A stretch of 64,000 nt of DNA, taken from contig JAVJTE010000031.1 in NCBI GenBank assembly GCA_040219025.1, positions 1-64,000 on the forward strand. The letters run 5' to 3'. The translations under genes and the position numbers were made by a program. Below the pieces are notes generated by a model. It was given only the letters and a program-made list of their open reading frames with translations. It ran no database searches and was not told the DNA's origin. This stretch comes from HT1-32 sp040219025 (GTDB lineage Bacteria; Pseudomonadota; Alphaproteobacteria; Rhodospirillales; HT1-32). Every line of letters begins with the position of its first letter. Position 1 is the first letter of the stretch. Positions 1 to 7,909 of the stretch are shown here, piece by piece.

Positions 1-69
1 GCGCGATTTCCGGGGAAGGATCGGCTCTATCGCCGACCACTCAAAATCAGTCAGGTCATATCGGGACAT
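1..69 (-). CDS. IS5-family transposase, 5' end only (cut by window edge)
   Basis: Read on the minus strand from the ATG at 69-67, the 23 visible codons give MSRYDLTDFEW followed by SAIEPILPRKSR. I recognise this as the conserved start of IS5-family (IS427-like) transposases, which catalyse cut-and-paste movement of the element. The rest lies left of the window, so completeness cannot be judged. A perfect hairpin (7-base arms at 73-79 and 84-90, loop TTTT) sits just before the start codon, as is common near insertion-sequence ends. The neighbouring helicase-like reading frame begins inside this end, which suggests that the element inserted into that gene. Confidence 0.75.
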   Translation of the reverse strand, partial: MSRYDLTDFEWSAIEPILPRKSR

Positions 70-96
70 CGAAAACTCCTTTTGGAGTTTGAATCA
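1..96 (-). mobile_element. Right end of an IS5-family insertion sequence
   Basis: The transposase start codon lies at 69-67. The short untranslated leader ends in a palindrome (73-90) and the bases GGAGTTTGAATCA (84-96), which probably lie in the terminal inverted repeat. The exact outer boundary and the target duplication cannot be set because the other end of the element is outside the window. Beyond about 96 the sequence becomes helicase-like coding DNA. Confidence 0.55.
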
Positions 97-1306
97 CATC
101 CTCGATAAATTGGGAATCCCGTTTATGAGTTTACGGCCTAAGGCCTCATATCATCTGTTTCTGGATGAAGGAATCGAAGCCATCGACCAGTTTAGTTTCA
201 ATCCACAGCATCCAGAACTATTCATGGACCCAATAGGAATTGGAGACGATAACAGTTTCACTATATCTGAAGGCCAGACAGAGTTGTTAAGAACGGTGGC
301 ACACCACCCGGCGGAACTCGCCGCAATGGGACGGGAAGAACTCAGCATCCAAGTCTATCAAGAATTAGCAAAAGCGTTGGTGAGTGGTCTGTACGATGTA
401 TACGGGACAGTTGGCCCCAACCAAATCAGGGCTATCGCTCTACTGCATCCCGAAAGTTTCATGGCGTTTCGTTCGGTCACCATGATCATGGCAATTTTTG
501 AGCAAAGCCTTTTAGCCCTCTTCTGGACGGAGAAGTACAATATAAGTTTCCAGCAATCTGAGATTGGAACTGAACTATTTGATACCCACCGTGAAAAAGG
601 TCATCTAATTCGAATACATCATGTTCTCCATGAGGGCGACAATGCGAGTCGAATGAATCTCGAACGTCACTGGCAAACGGGGGAATCTCGAGCGAATGGC
701 CTCACTCAAGAGAGGGTAATTGACCGCATCGCACTCGACGTGGAAGCTCGGTTTGGCCAAGCCCCGTATTGCTGGTCAGCGAACAGATTCTTCATGAACC
801 ATCCACCCATCTTGTTGGGAAACAGGATGCCTGTGAAATGTGCTGGTCTTAATGGATTTCAAAATTTTGATATCGTCATTTCTTTAGCCAGCGTTAATCC
901 CCCTCCTTGGGTTAAAAACATGGTCCTGGAGCAAATCAGCATCTCAGAAGAGGAACTCTACGAGTTATGGAAACTGTCTCATACCTACCAGATAATAGGC
1001 CGTTGTTCACTTAGATTACGAGATGCAAACAGACCAATCGATGTCGTGGTAATTTCACGTAACTGCGCTGACAACATCCACAGGCTGTTTGAGGGCTCTC
1101 AAATCGTCGGGCAACTAACCGACCTCCCATGTTATAGTGCCATGCAACGAAGGAGGGGGCCCGCGAGGAACCGTGGCATTCACTACACCGGAGCCGACAA
1201 CACTGCTTGGACACGATATAGAAAAGCGAACGAAGGTACGGCCATGACGAAAGAAGAATGGTACGCTCAGATACGGAACCCGGCAGATGAAAGACTGGAC
1301 GTCTGA
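89..1306 (+). pseudogene. C-terminal part of a helicase-like protein, probably 5'-truncated by the insertion sequence
   Basis: The frame is open for 405 codons, but its only early start is a TTG at 89 that lies inside the insertion-sequence end, so the native N-terminus is probably lost. The C-terminal half resembles the second RecA-like domain of DEAD/DEAH-type helicases from plasmids and genomic islands. A stretch with GLNGFQNFD and a following NPPPW (about residues 253-274) looks like motif V. YQIIGRCSLRLRD (about residues 306-318) looks like motif VI with its arginines. No Walker A or DEAH box is visible, as expected if the first domain is missing. Base composition is clearly more AT-rich than the rest of the window, a sign of acquired DNA. 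The family assignment rests on motif shape only. Confidence 0.45.
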
Positions 1307-1849
1307 ATGAGTGTAATCAGCGGACCCTCGGTATGTAATATTTTACTCTCTTAGTTATAAAGGGGTATTTTATTACATTTATATCTACCCAAAAAAAAAG
1401 CATCTTGATCCCCCCCTTCTTCTATTCGTCCTCTTCTAATCGTCCAAAAATACTACACCTCCTGAAGCCGCGGCTTACATCCAAGTCCATCCAGAGCAAG
1501 GAATAATCCGAACAGTTTTGATTAGAGCCCTCATTTAATTTCATTGTTCGAACGGCTCGCATTGCATTTTCGCAAGAGAGTTTCAGCAACTCATTGATAA
1601 TAATAAAGAAATAATTTCTACATCCAAAACATAAGGCCTCCATACCGAGCCTCATATCCCCGATTATATATAGGACCGTATAGCTGTATGAAGCTTCGTG
1701 ATAACGAGACTATTAGTCGCCAATCACGGGGAATTTCTCCGAGAAATTTTTGACTTGGAATGCACTATATCATGCATCCCCAATGCCCCCCTCTCCCCTC
1801 CTTCTCTTCTTTCGTTCGTTGATCCGCTTTCTCGCCTTGGCGTCACAAG
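1307..1849. other. AT-rich intergenic patch without a convincing gene
   Basis: This stretch has homopolymer runs (an A9 tract near 1390 and a C7 tract near 1410) and is far poorer in GC than the genes to the right. A 77-codon minus-strand frame at 1422-1655 has no ribosome binding site or recognisable domain, and I do not call it. No integrase, tRNA or CRISPR repeat is visible. Together with 1-1306 it looks like the edge of an acquired island that stops at the tRNA-Val region. Confidence 0.5.
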
Positions 1850-1877
1850 GCAAGGGCGCGTAGCTCAGCGGGAGAGC
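1850..1877 (+). repeat. Inverted 28-base copy of the tRNA-Val 5' region
   Basis: These 28 bases match exactly the start of tRNA-Val(GAC) plus four upstream bases, but on the opposite strand (compare complement 2071-2098). The copy covers the acceptor 5' strand, the D-arm and the D-loop and then diverges, so it cannot fold as a tRNA. A short echo of the anticodon arm (ACCTCGTT) follows near 1904. It marks the junction between the AT-rich patch and the GC-rich backbone, so it is probably a scar of integration or inversion. Confidence 0.7.
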
Positions 1878-1915
1878 CACAGCGGAACCTCTTGGTTCCA
1901 GCGACCTCGTTCGAC

Positions 1916-1947
1916 GTTCACAGTTGACAGTGTGAATCACTGTGAAC
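1916..1947. repeat. Perfect 9-base inverted repeat
   Basis: GTTCACAGT at 1916-1924 and ACTGTGAAC at 1939-1947 are separated by 14 bases. The interval holds a second, smaller dyad (GACAGTGTG). It lies between the partial tRNA copy and the tRNA-Val terminator. It could be a protein-binding site or an RNA hairpin; nothing nearby identifies a partner. Confidence 0.4.
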
Positions 1948-1981
1948 AGACTGGTTTTTTAACTGGAAGATTTGGGCTGTT

Positions 1982-2016
1982 GAAAGAAGAAAACCCCGGC
2001 GTTTCCGCCGGGGTTT
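1982..2016 (-). terminator. Rho-independent terminator of tRNA-Val
   Basis: A perfect 11-base stem (1991-2001 and 2006-2016, arm AAACCCCGGCG) with a four-base loop is followed on the minus strand by the T-rich run TTTTCTTCTTTC. It starts four bases past the CCA end of tRNA-Val, so it very probably ends that transcript. Confidence 0.8.
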
Positions 2017-2019
2017 CCA

Positions 2020-2094
2020 TGGTGGGCACGACTGGGATTGAACCAGTGACCCCCTCGATGTCAACGAGGTGCTCTCCCGCTGAGCTACGCGCCC
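2020..2094 (-). tRNA. tRNA-Val (anticodon GAC)
   Basis: On the minus strand the cloverleaf is complete. The 7-base acceptor stem GGGCGCG pairs with CGTGCCC with one G-T pair. The anticodon stem is CCTCG/CGAGG around loop TTGACAT, giving anticodon GAC. The T-arm is ACTGG-TTCAATC-CCAGT and the 3' CCA is encoded. It decodes GUC. A terminator follows immediately. The 5' half is duplicated in inverted orientation at 1850-1877, which points to rearrangement at this tRNA. Confidence 0.95.
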
Positions 2095-2173
2095 TTGCTC
2101 CGAGACGATGGTCTTACAGCGTCGGGAAGCGGGCTTTTAGCGGTTTGGGGGGACCATTGCAAGGGCCAGATGA

Positions 2174-2839
2174 TCACCAGTTCTGACATTCCCGCCGGCT
2201 CTGGTCGTAACTGGCGGGTGTGTCGATGGCGGCGTTCTGGGTCCGGCGGTAATCGGACATCTGCCGGATATAGGGGCGCATCATCTCGGTCACGATACGG
2301 CCCATTGCCTGACGCGCCTCGTTCTGGGTCGCACCGGCAGCGGCACCGCGCAGACGCAGCCCCCGCTGCAGGGCCGCCCGCATTTCCTCGGCCACCAGAT
2401 CGACTGATTCCCGCAGAATCTCCACATGCCGGTTTTCGTGATCCAGAATGACCGAATATTCACAGGACCGGGTAACATAGTTCCGGTCAATAAATACCGT
2501 GATCCGGTCATAGCCAACCGACAGGTTGACCAGACGCGCCCGGAAGCACCATTTGCCGTCCACCTTCCCGATCGCGCCGGTGAAGTTGAAGCGGGTGGCG
2601 AACTTGTAGGAGGTCAGTCCCGCCGTCGACTGTTTCGGCATGTCCGGACGCGGCGTATGGGCCTGTGACCGGGCGGACAGGATGGCGCGGGACTTCGTAT
2701 GGTCATAGATCACCTGCGGATAGGGCGTATCCAGGGTGACAACCGGTGCCACATCGACACGGCAGGCAGCCACCGCCAGACCTGGCGCGATCAGCAGGGT
2801 GACAAGGAACAGGGCGAGGCGTCCGGGTTGGCAGAACAT
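2174..2839 (-). CDS. Secreted zincin-like (HENRH motif) protein of unknown function
   Basis: The 221-residue protein opens with a signal peptide: a basic start, a hydrophobic stretch LALFLVTLLIAPGLAVA, and probable cleavage before ACRVD at about residue 25. The mature part contains DHENRHVEIL near residues 134-143. HENRH fits the HExxH zinc signature of zincin metallopeptidases and resembles the small DUF922-type secreted peptidase-like family. Four cysteines could form disulfides in the periplasm. It probably acts outside the cytoplasm, but the substrate is unknown. It is transcribed away from flbT, with 139 bases between the two starts. Peptidase activity is inferred from the motif alone; the protein might bind metal without cleaving anything. 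Confidence 0.6.
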   Translation of the reverse strand: MFCQPGRLALFLVTLLIAPGLAVAACRVDVAPVVTLDTPYPQVIYDHTKSRAILSARSQAHTPRPDMPKQSTAGLTSYKFATRFNFTGAIGKVDGKWCFRARLVNLSVGYDRITVFIDRNYVTRSCEYSVILDHENRHVEILRESVDLVAEEMRAALQRGLRLRGAAAGATQNEARQAMGRIVTEMMRPYIRQMSDYRRTQNAAIDTPASYDQSRRECQNW

Positions 2840-2978
2840 ACCCGCAGGGTATCGTCACAACAGCCGGAGTGCCACAGGTCGCATGGTGAATTTCCCGTTA
2901 ACGATTGATTCAACAGTCCGGGTTAAAACTGCAGGGGTAAGCCGGCCTGACCGGCGATTCTGTCATTGGGGACCCGTG

Positions 2979-3383
2979 ATGAAACAGACCAGTCTGAAAA
3001 TTGAAGCCGGCGCCAAGGCCATTATTGGTGGCATGGTTGTCGAGAATACGTCCAGGAACAGCATTGATCTGCTGGTACATGGCGATGGCCCGGTGCTGGA
3101 AAGCAACGAAATCATCAATGCCAAGGATGCCGACACACCGTCGCTGAAACTCTATTATGTCGTGATGAACATGTATGTCGCGCCGGAGAAAGCATTCTCG
3201 GAGTGGCACAAGACTTTCCTTCAGCTGTCCCGCGATATCGTCTCCAGCGCTCCCTCCACATCGATCATTATCTCGGAAGTCGGCAGCCTGGTTGCCGCTG
3301 GCAAGTTTGATGAGGCGATGAAGAAATGCCTGTATCTGCTGGCCTATGAAGACCATCTGAGCAAATACACCGCCCGCGCCTGA
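2979..3383 (+). CDS. flbT: Flagellar biosynthesis repressor FlbT
   Basis: The 134-residue protein matches the FlbT family over its full length. The N-terminal part (LKIEAGAKAIIGGMVVEN) has the typical 'leucine-rich start, then IIGG' pattern. The middle has DADTPSLKLYYVVMNMY, and the C-terminal helices end in LLAYEDHL. In Caulobacter, FlbT binds the 5' region of flagellin mRNA and lowers its translation until the hook is built. I chose the ATG at 2979 because it begins at the conserved family start; a GTG three bases upstream is possible. No flaF, flagellin or other flagellar gene is in the window, so flbT is isolated here, although the main flagellar cluster may lie elsewhere. Confidence 0.85.
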   Translation: MKQTSLKIEAGAKAIIGGMVVENTSRNSIDLLVHGDGPVLESNEIINAKDADTPSLKLYYVVMNMYVAPEKAFSEWHKTFLQLSRDIVSSAPSTSIIISEVGSLVAAGKFDEAMKKCLYLLAYEDHLSKYTARA

Positions 3384-3552
3384 CAGGGACCGGATTACGT
3401 CAGGCAAATACCGCCATACGGGCGGGCCTGACGCTTAATTCCGACCCCGGTCGTGTTTGGTAAACTCCGTGTCGCATCGATGCCGGTCTGACGGGTCGTG
3501 TGACGCGTATATCCTGTTCTCATGACATAGCCTGTCCCCAGGGAGGTTCAGC

Positions 3553-4260
3553 ATGAGCGACGGTACCGAAGACGATCTCATTCTCGCGGATCTGAATGAC
3601 GAAGAACTCGTCGAGCAGATGCATGATGACCTCTATGACGGCATGGCCGACGAGGTCGTCGAAGGTGTCCATATCCTGCTGGACCGCGGCTGGACCCCCT
3701 ATGACGTCCTGACCAAGGCACTAGTTGAGGGTATGCGGATCGTCGGTATCGATTTCCGCGACGGCATTCTGTTCGTCCCCGAGGTCCTGAACGCCGCCAA
3801 CTCCATGAAGGCCGGCATGTTTGTGCTGCGCCCGCTGCTGGCAGAAACCGGCGCACCGAAGATGGGCAAGATGGTCATCGGCACGGTGAAGGGCGATATT
3901 CACGACATCGGCAAGAATCTGGTTGGCATGATGATGGAAGGTGCCGGCTTTGACGTCATTGATATCGGCATCAACAATCCGGTCGAAAACTATCTCGCCG
4001 CGCTGGAGGAACATCAGCCGGACATCCTCGGCATGTCTGCCCTGCTGACCACAACCATGCCCTATATGAAGGTGGTTATCGATACGCTGATCGAGAAAGG
4101 CCTGCGCGACAAATATATCGTTCTGGTTGGCGGCGCACCCCTGAACGAGGAATTTGCCGAGGCTGTCGGTGCCGATGCCTATTGTCGTGATGCCGCGGTT
4201 GCTGTGGAAACCGCCGCCGACCTTATCAAACGCAAGCATAACCAGCTGGCGCGCAGCTAG
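3553..4260 (+). CDS. Corrinoid (cobalamin-binding) protein of a methyltransferase system
   Basis: This 235-residue protein is the methyl carrier. A helical cap domain (about residues 15-95) precedes a B12-binding Rossmann-like domain with GDIHDIGKN near residues 114-122; its histidine is the lower axial cobalt ligand in the MtbC/MttC/MtmC family. Further family motifs are DIGINNP and GGAPLNEEFA. The methyl group from a substrate methyltransferase is held on cobalt and passed to a second methyltransferase. The first 35 residues are strikingly acidic (EDD, DDEE, DD repeats). It is the first gene of a same-strand set running to 10428, with a likely promoter in the 169 bases upstream. A good AGGGAGG-like binding site precedes the ATG. 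Confidence 0.9.
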   Translation: MSDGTEDDLILADLNDEELVEQMHDDLYDGMADEVVEGVHILLDRGWTPYDVLTKALVEGMRIVGIDFRDGILFVPEVLNAANSMKAGMFVLRPLLAETGAPKMGKMVIGTVKGDIHDIGKNLVGMMMEGAGFDVIDIGINNPVENYLAALEEHQPDILGMSALLTTTMPYMKVVIDTLIEKGLRDKYIVLVGGAPLNEEFAEAVGADAYCRDAAVAVETAADLIKRKHNQLARS

Positions 4261-4282
4261 AGCCGGACAGGGGCTGACCGCC

Positions 4283-4945
4283 ATGTCTGATCCGCTTCAG
4301 GAGTTCGACGCCGTCACCGGAGAAGGTGCTTCGACGCTGGTCATCGCCTGTGGCGCACTGGCGCGCGAGACGCTGGCTGTCGTCAAAGCCGGTGGCTGGA
4401 CGCATCTGGATGTGACCTGCATTGCCGCTGAACTGCACAACCGTCCGCAGTTGATCCCGGCAGCGGTAGAACGCAAGATTCTGGCCGCCCGTGGAAAATA
4501 CCGGCAGATTTTTGCGGCACTGGCGGATTGCGGCACCGGCGGCGCACTGGACCGGGTTCTGCACCGGCATGGCGTGACCCGGATCGACGGTCCCCACTGC
4601 TACCAGTTCTATGCCACCGAACCGGCCTTTACCGCCCTCAGTGACGAAGCACCGGGCACCCTCTACCTGACCGATTTTCTCGCCCGGCATTTCGACGCTG
4701 TGGTCTGGCGCGGTCTCGGGCTCGACCGGTTCCCGCATCTGCTCGACAGCTATTTCGGCAATTACACCCGTGTCGTCTATCTGGCCCAGACAGAGGATAG
4801 CGATCTCGACCAGCGTGCCAGAATCGCTGCGGACCGGCTGGGGCTGGAATACGAGCGGGTCCAGACCGGCATGGGTGACCTTGCGCATTTCATCCGGGGT
4901 GCAGCATCCGCCTCGCCTGCTTCCGATAGCATCACATCAAACTGA
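4283..4945 (+). CDS. DUF1638 protein
   Basis: The 220-residue protein matches DUF1638 in layout. It has an N-terminal LVIACGALARE segment, an ELHNRPQLIPAAVE block in which family members keep LHN and a proline, and a central AALADCGTGG followed by GPHCYQFYA. DUF1638 proteins recur beside corrinoid methyltransferases in methanogens and proteobacteria, but their biochemical role is not established to my knowledge. Conserved cysteine and histidine residues (ACG, DCG, HCYQ) suggest metal or cofactor contact. It sits 22 bases after the corrinoid protein and 13 bases before the pterin methyltransferase, so it is very likely co-transcribed and part of the same pathway. The ATG at 4283 is preferred over an upstream ATG that would overlap the previous gene. 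Confidence 0.8.
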   Translation: MSDPLQEFDAVTGEGASTLVIACGALARETLAVVKAGGWTHLDVTCIAAELHNRPQLIPAAVERKILAARGKYRQIFAALADCGTGGALDRVLHRHGVTRIDGPHCYQFYATEPAFTALSDEAPGTLYLTDFLARHFDAVVWRGLGLDRFPHLLDSYFGNYTRVVYLAQTEDSDLDQRARIAADRLGLEYERVQTGMGDLAHFIRGAASASPASDSITSN

Positions 4946-4958
4946 ACGGACCGATTCC

Positions 4959-5867
4959 ATGACCGAAACCCGCATCTCCTCTGCCTCCAAAGAGATCATC
5001 ATCGGCTTTGACCATCCGTTCTGCGTGATTGGCGAGCGGATCAACCCGACCAACCGCAAACGCCTGTCCGAGGAAATGAAGGGTGGCGATTACAGCCGTG
5101 TCGAAATCGAGGCCATTGCACAGGTCGAGGCCGGTGCCACCATGCTCGACGTCAATGCCGGCATTCCGCTGGCAGACGAGCCGAAGATTCTGGCGGACTG
5201 CATCAAACTGATCCAGTCGATCACCAATGTACCCCTGTCGATCGATTCCTCTATCGTGGAAGCGCTGGAGGCGGGTCTGTCGGTCTATCAGGGCAAACCG
5301 CTGGTCAATTCCGTGACCGGCGAAGACGAGGTCCTGGAACGGGTGCTGCCGCTGGTCAAAAAGTACGGTGCCGCCGTGGTGGCGATTTCGAATGACGAGA
5401 CCGGCATTTCGGAAGACCCGGACGAACGGTTCAAGGTTGCAAAGAAGATCGTCGAACGTGCCGCCGATTTCGGGATTGGCCATGAGGACATCATCGTCGA
5501 CCCCCTTGTCATGCCGGCCGGTGCGATGGCATCTGCCGGGCCGTCTGCCATGCGCCTGATCCGCCGCCTGCGCGAGGAATTGCGGGTGAACACCACCTGC
5601 GGCGCCTCAAACATCAGTTTTGGTCTTCCGAACCGTCACGGCATGAATGCCGCCTTCCTTGCAATGGCGTCCGGTGCCGGCATGACCTCGGCGATCATGA
5701 ACCCCCTGCACAGCGAGGAAATGGCTGCCGTGATGGGGGCTGATATTCTGATGGGTAACGATCCGGACTGTAAACGCTGGATCCGGAAGTTCCGCGAACC
5801 GCTGGACCCCGCATCAGAAGCCGCCGGTGCCCGCGGGCGCCGTGAAGGCCGTCGCCGCAGAGGCTGA
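4959..5867 (+). CDS. Tetrahydrofolate:corrinoid-protein methyltransferase (pterin-binding, MtgA/MtrH/AcsE-like)
   Basis: The 302-residue protein has the dihydropteroate-synthase (pterin-binding) TIM-barrel fold. Signs are VIGERINPTNRK near the start, AGATMLDVNAG, LSIDSS, LVNSVTG and HEDIIVDPLVMP in barrel order. It is expected to move the methyl group from the methyl-corrinoid protein to tetrahydrofolate, as MtgA does in glycine betaine metabolism; the reverse direction is chemically possible. The C-terminal tail (about residues 287-302) is rich in arginine and glycine and extends past the conserved barrel, an oddity shared with two neighbours. The start is placed at the ATG at 4959 because the longer frame overlaps the DUF1638 gene. 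The exact pterin substrate is inferred from the MetF-like neighbour. Confidence 0.82.
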   Translation: MTETRISSASKEIIIGFDHPFCVIGERINPTNRKRLSEEMKGGDYSRVEIEAIAQVEAGATMLDVNAGIPLADEPKILADCIKLIQSITNVPLSIDSSIVEALEAGLSVYQGKPLVNSVTGEDEVLERVLPLVKKYGAAVVAISNDETGISEDPDERFKVAKKIVERAADFGIGHEDIIVDPLVMPAGAMASAGPSAMRLIRRLREELRVNTTCGASNISFGLPNRHGMNAAFLAMASGAGMTSAIMNPLHSEEMAAVMGADILMGNDPDCKRWIRKFREPLDPASEAAGARGRREGRRRRG

Positions 5868-5870
5868 GAC

Positions 5871-7898
5871 ATGAAAACCGCTGACGCACTCGTCGTCTTC
5901 ACCCCGTCCGGTCGCCGGGGGCGCTTTCCCCACGGCACGCCGCTGCTTCAGGCCGCACGCAGCCTCGGGGTGGATGTGGATTCCGTCTGCGGCGGGCGGG
6001 GGCTCTGCGGGCGCTGTCAGGTCGATATCAACAGCGGCGAGTTTGCCAAGTTCGCCGTCAGCTCCGACCCGAAAAACCTGTCGCCCGCCGGTGCTGTGGA
6101 GCTGCGCTATGCGGAAAAGCGCGGCCTGAAAGACGGGCGGCGGCTCAGCTGCTCGGCCCTGATCGAGGGCGACATTGTTGTTGATGTGCCGGAGAGCAGC
6201 CAGGTACACCGCCAGATGGTCCGCAAGCGCGTCGAAGCACGGGCGATTGAAATAGATCCCGTCGTACGCCTGCATTATGTCGAGGTTCGCCAGCCCGACA
6301 TGCACGACCCGACCGGCGATCTGCAACGCCTCTATCTGGCACTTTCCGAACAATGGGAGGTCGCCGATCTGCGCATTGACCGCCCGGCCCTGCAGTCCCT
6401 CCAGAAAGTGCTGCGTGCCGGTGACTGGAAGGTCACTGTTGCTGTCCGCAACGGGCGTGAACTGATCCATATCTGGCCGGGTTTCAGGGATGCTATCTAC
6501 GGTCTTGCTGTGGATGTCGGCTCGACCACCATCGCCGCCCATCTGACTAACCTTTCCAGCGGCGAAGTCGTTGCTGCCGTGGGTGAGATGAACCCCCAGA
6601 TCCGCTTCGGCGAAGACCTGATGAGCCGCGTCTCCTATATCATGATGAATCCGGGCGGCGAGAAGATGCTGACCAGCGTCGTCCGGCAGGCTCTTAATGA
6701 TCTGGCTCAGGAAGCCGCCCGTGAAGCCGGCATCGATCTGACAGACATTGTCGAGATGACTATCGTCGGTAACCCGATCATGCACCACCTTGTCCTGGGC
6801 ATTGATCCCATCGAACTGGGGGGCGCGCCCTTTGCCCTTGCTACCGACGCGCCTCTCACGCTCTGGGCCAGCGAGATCGACGTCATGGTCAATCCGGGCT
6901 GCCGGGCGCATTTCCTGCCCTGCATCGCCGGGCATGTCGGGGCAGATTGTGCTGCCGTCATCCTGTCGGAAGCCCCTCACCTTACGGAAGCCCTGACGCT
7001 GATCGTCGATGTCGGCACCAATGCCGAGATCGTGCTGGGTAATCGCAACGGACTGCTGGCCTGTTCCAGCCCCACCGGTCCGGCCTTTGAAGGTGCACAG
7101 ATTTCCTGCGGCCAGCGGGCAGCTCCCGGGGCGATTGAACGGGTGCGTATCGATCCGGAAACACTGGAGCCGAAGTTCCGGGTTATCGGATCGGAATTAT
7201 GGTCCGACGACCCGGCATTTGAGACCGAGACCGCAAAGACCGGCGTCACCGGCATCTGCGGGTCCGGAATCATCGAGGTCATCGGTGAAATGTTTCTGGC
7301 GGGTATCCTGAGCGAGGACGGCGTGATCGACGGATCAAAAGCCGGACTAAGTCCGCGGATCATTCCCGATGGCCGGACCTTTTCCTATCTGCTGAAAGCC
7401 GGTGAACCGGAGATGCGGATTACCCAGAATGACATCCGGGCGATCCAGCTGGCCAAGGCCGCACTTTATGCCGGGGCCAGACTGCTGATGGACCGGCTTG
7501 GCGTCGACAGCGTTGACCGGATCATTCTGGCCGGGGCCTTCGGCAGCCATATCGACCCGAAATATGCCATGTTGCTTGGCATGATACCGGACTGCGATCT
7601 GTCCGGTGTCTGGTCCGCCGGAAACGCCGCCGGAACCGGCGCACGCATCGCCCTGCTGAACCGGGCATCCCGGGCCGAGATTGCCGAGACTGTGCGGAAC
7701 GTCGAAAAAGTGGAAACCGCCGTAGAGCCGAAATTTCAGGAACATTTTGTTGCCGCCATGGCAATTCCCCACAAAACCGCTGACTATGCGAATCTTGCAC
7801 GCCAGGTGTCGCTTCCAGTCAAATCGCCGGCGGGGGGCAGCGGTATCGATCAGCAGGGGTCAGGGCGTCGTCGTCGCCGCACCCGTGGCACGGTCTGA
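5871..7898 (+). CDS. RamA/RACo-like reductive activator of corrinoid proteins (2Fe-2S plus ASKHA domains)
   Basis: This 675-residue protein should reduce inactive Co(II) corrinoid back to Co(I) using ATP. The first about 100 residues form a plant-type ferredoxin domain with cysteines 40, 46 and 49 (VCGGRGLCGRC) and a fourth at about 94 (RLSC). A linker follows. From about residue 205 an ASKHA-type ATPase begins with YGLAVDVGSTTIAAHL, then LIVDVGTNAEIVLGN, ICGSGIIEVIGEM and ILAGAFGSHID, as in RACo/RamA-like proteins (DUF4445 family). The C-terminus (about 664-675) is a run of arginines beyond the conserved domain. The gene starts 3 bases after the methyltransferase stop, so translation is probably coupled. 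Re-activation is needed most where oxygen is present. Confidence 0.88.
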   Translation: MKTADALVVFTPSGRRGRFPHGTPLLQAARSLGVDVDSVCGGRGLCGRCQVDINSGEFAKFAVSSDPKNLSPAGAVELRYAEKRGLKDGRRLSCSALIEGDIVVDVPESSQVHRQMVRKRVEARAIEIDPVVRLHYVEVRQPDMHDPTGDLQRLYLALSEQWEVADLRIDRPALQSLQKVLRAGDWKVTVAVRNGRELIHIWPGFRDAIYGLAVDVGSTTIAAHLTNLSSGEVVAAVGEMNPQIRFGEDLMSRVSYIMMNPGGEKMLTSVVRQALNDLAQEAAREAGIDLTDIVEMTIVGNPIMHHLVLGIDPIELGGAPFALATDAPLTLWASEIDVMVNPGCRAHFLPCIAGHVGADCAAVILSEAPHLTEALTLIVDVGTNAEIVLGNRNGLLACSSPTGPAFEGAQISCGQRAAPGAIERVRIDPETLEPKFRVIGSELWSDDPAFETETAKTGVTGICGSGIIEVIGEMFLAGILSEDGVIDGSKAGLSPRIIPDGRTFSYLLKAGEPEMRITQNDIRAIQLAKAALYAGARLLMDRLGVDSVDRIILAGAFGSHIDPKYAMLLGMIPDCDLSGVWSAGNAAGTGARIALLNRASRAEIAETVRNVEKVETAVEPKFQEHFVAAMAIPHKTADYANLARQVSLPVKSPAGGSGIDQQGSGRRRRRTRGTV

Positions 7899-7909
7899 GG
7901 GAGGCGCGC

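Noticed and set aside
1422..1655. 77-codon minus-strand frame in the AT-rich patch
   Set aside because: No ribosome binding site, no recognisable domain, and composition close to random AT-rich DNA.
1850..1910. Second, plus-strand tRNA gene
   Set aside because: Only the first 24 bases of tRNA-Val are present; no anticodon, T-arm or acceptor 3' strand follows.
1698..2186. 162-codon plus-strand frame across the tRNA-Val region
   Set aside because: It runs through the tRNA gene, its terminator and the inverted partial copy; the protein is low in pattern and has no family resemblance.
5814..6980. 388-codon antisense frame inside the activator gene
   Set aside because: It is the opposite-strand shadow of a well-supported GC-rich gene; the translated sequence has no domain.
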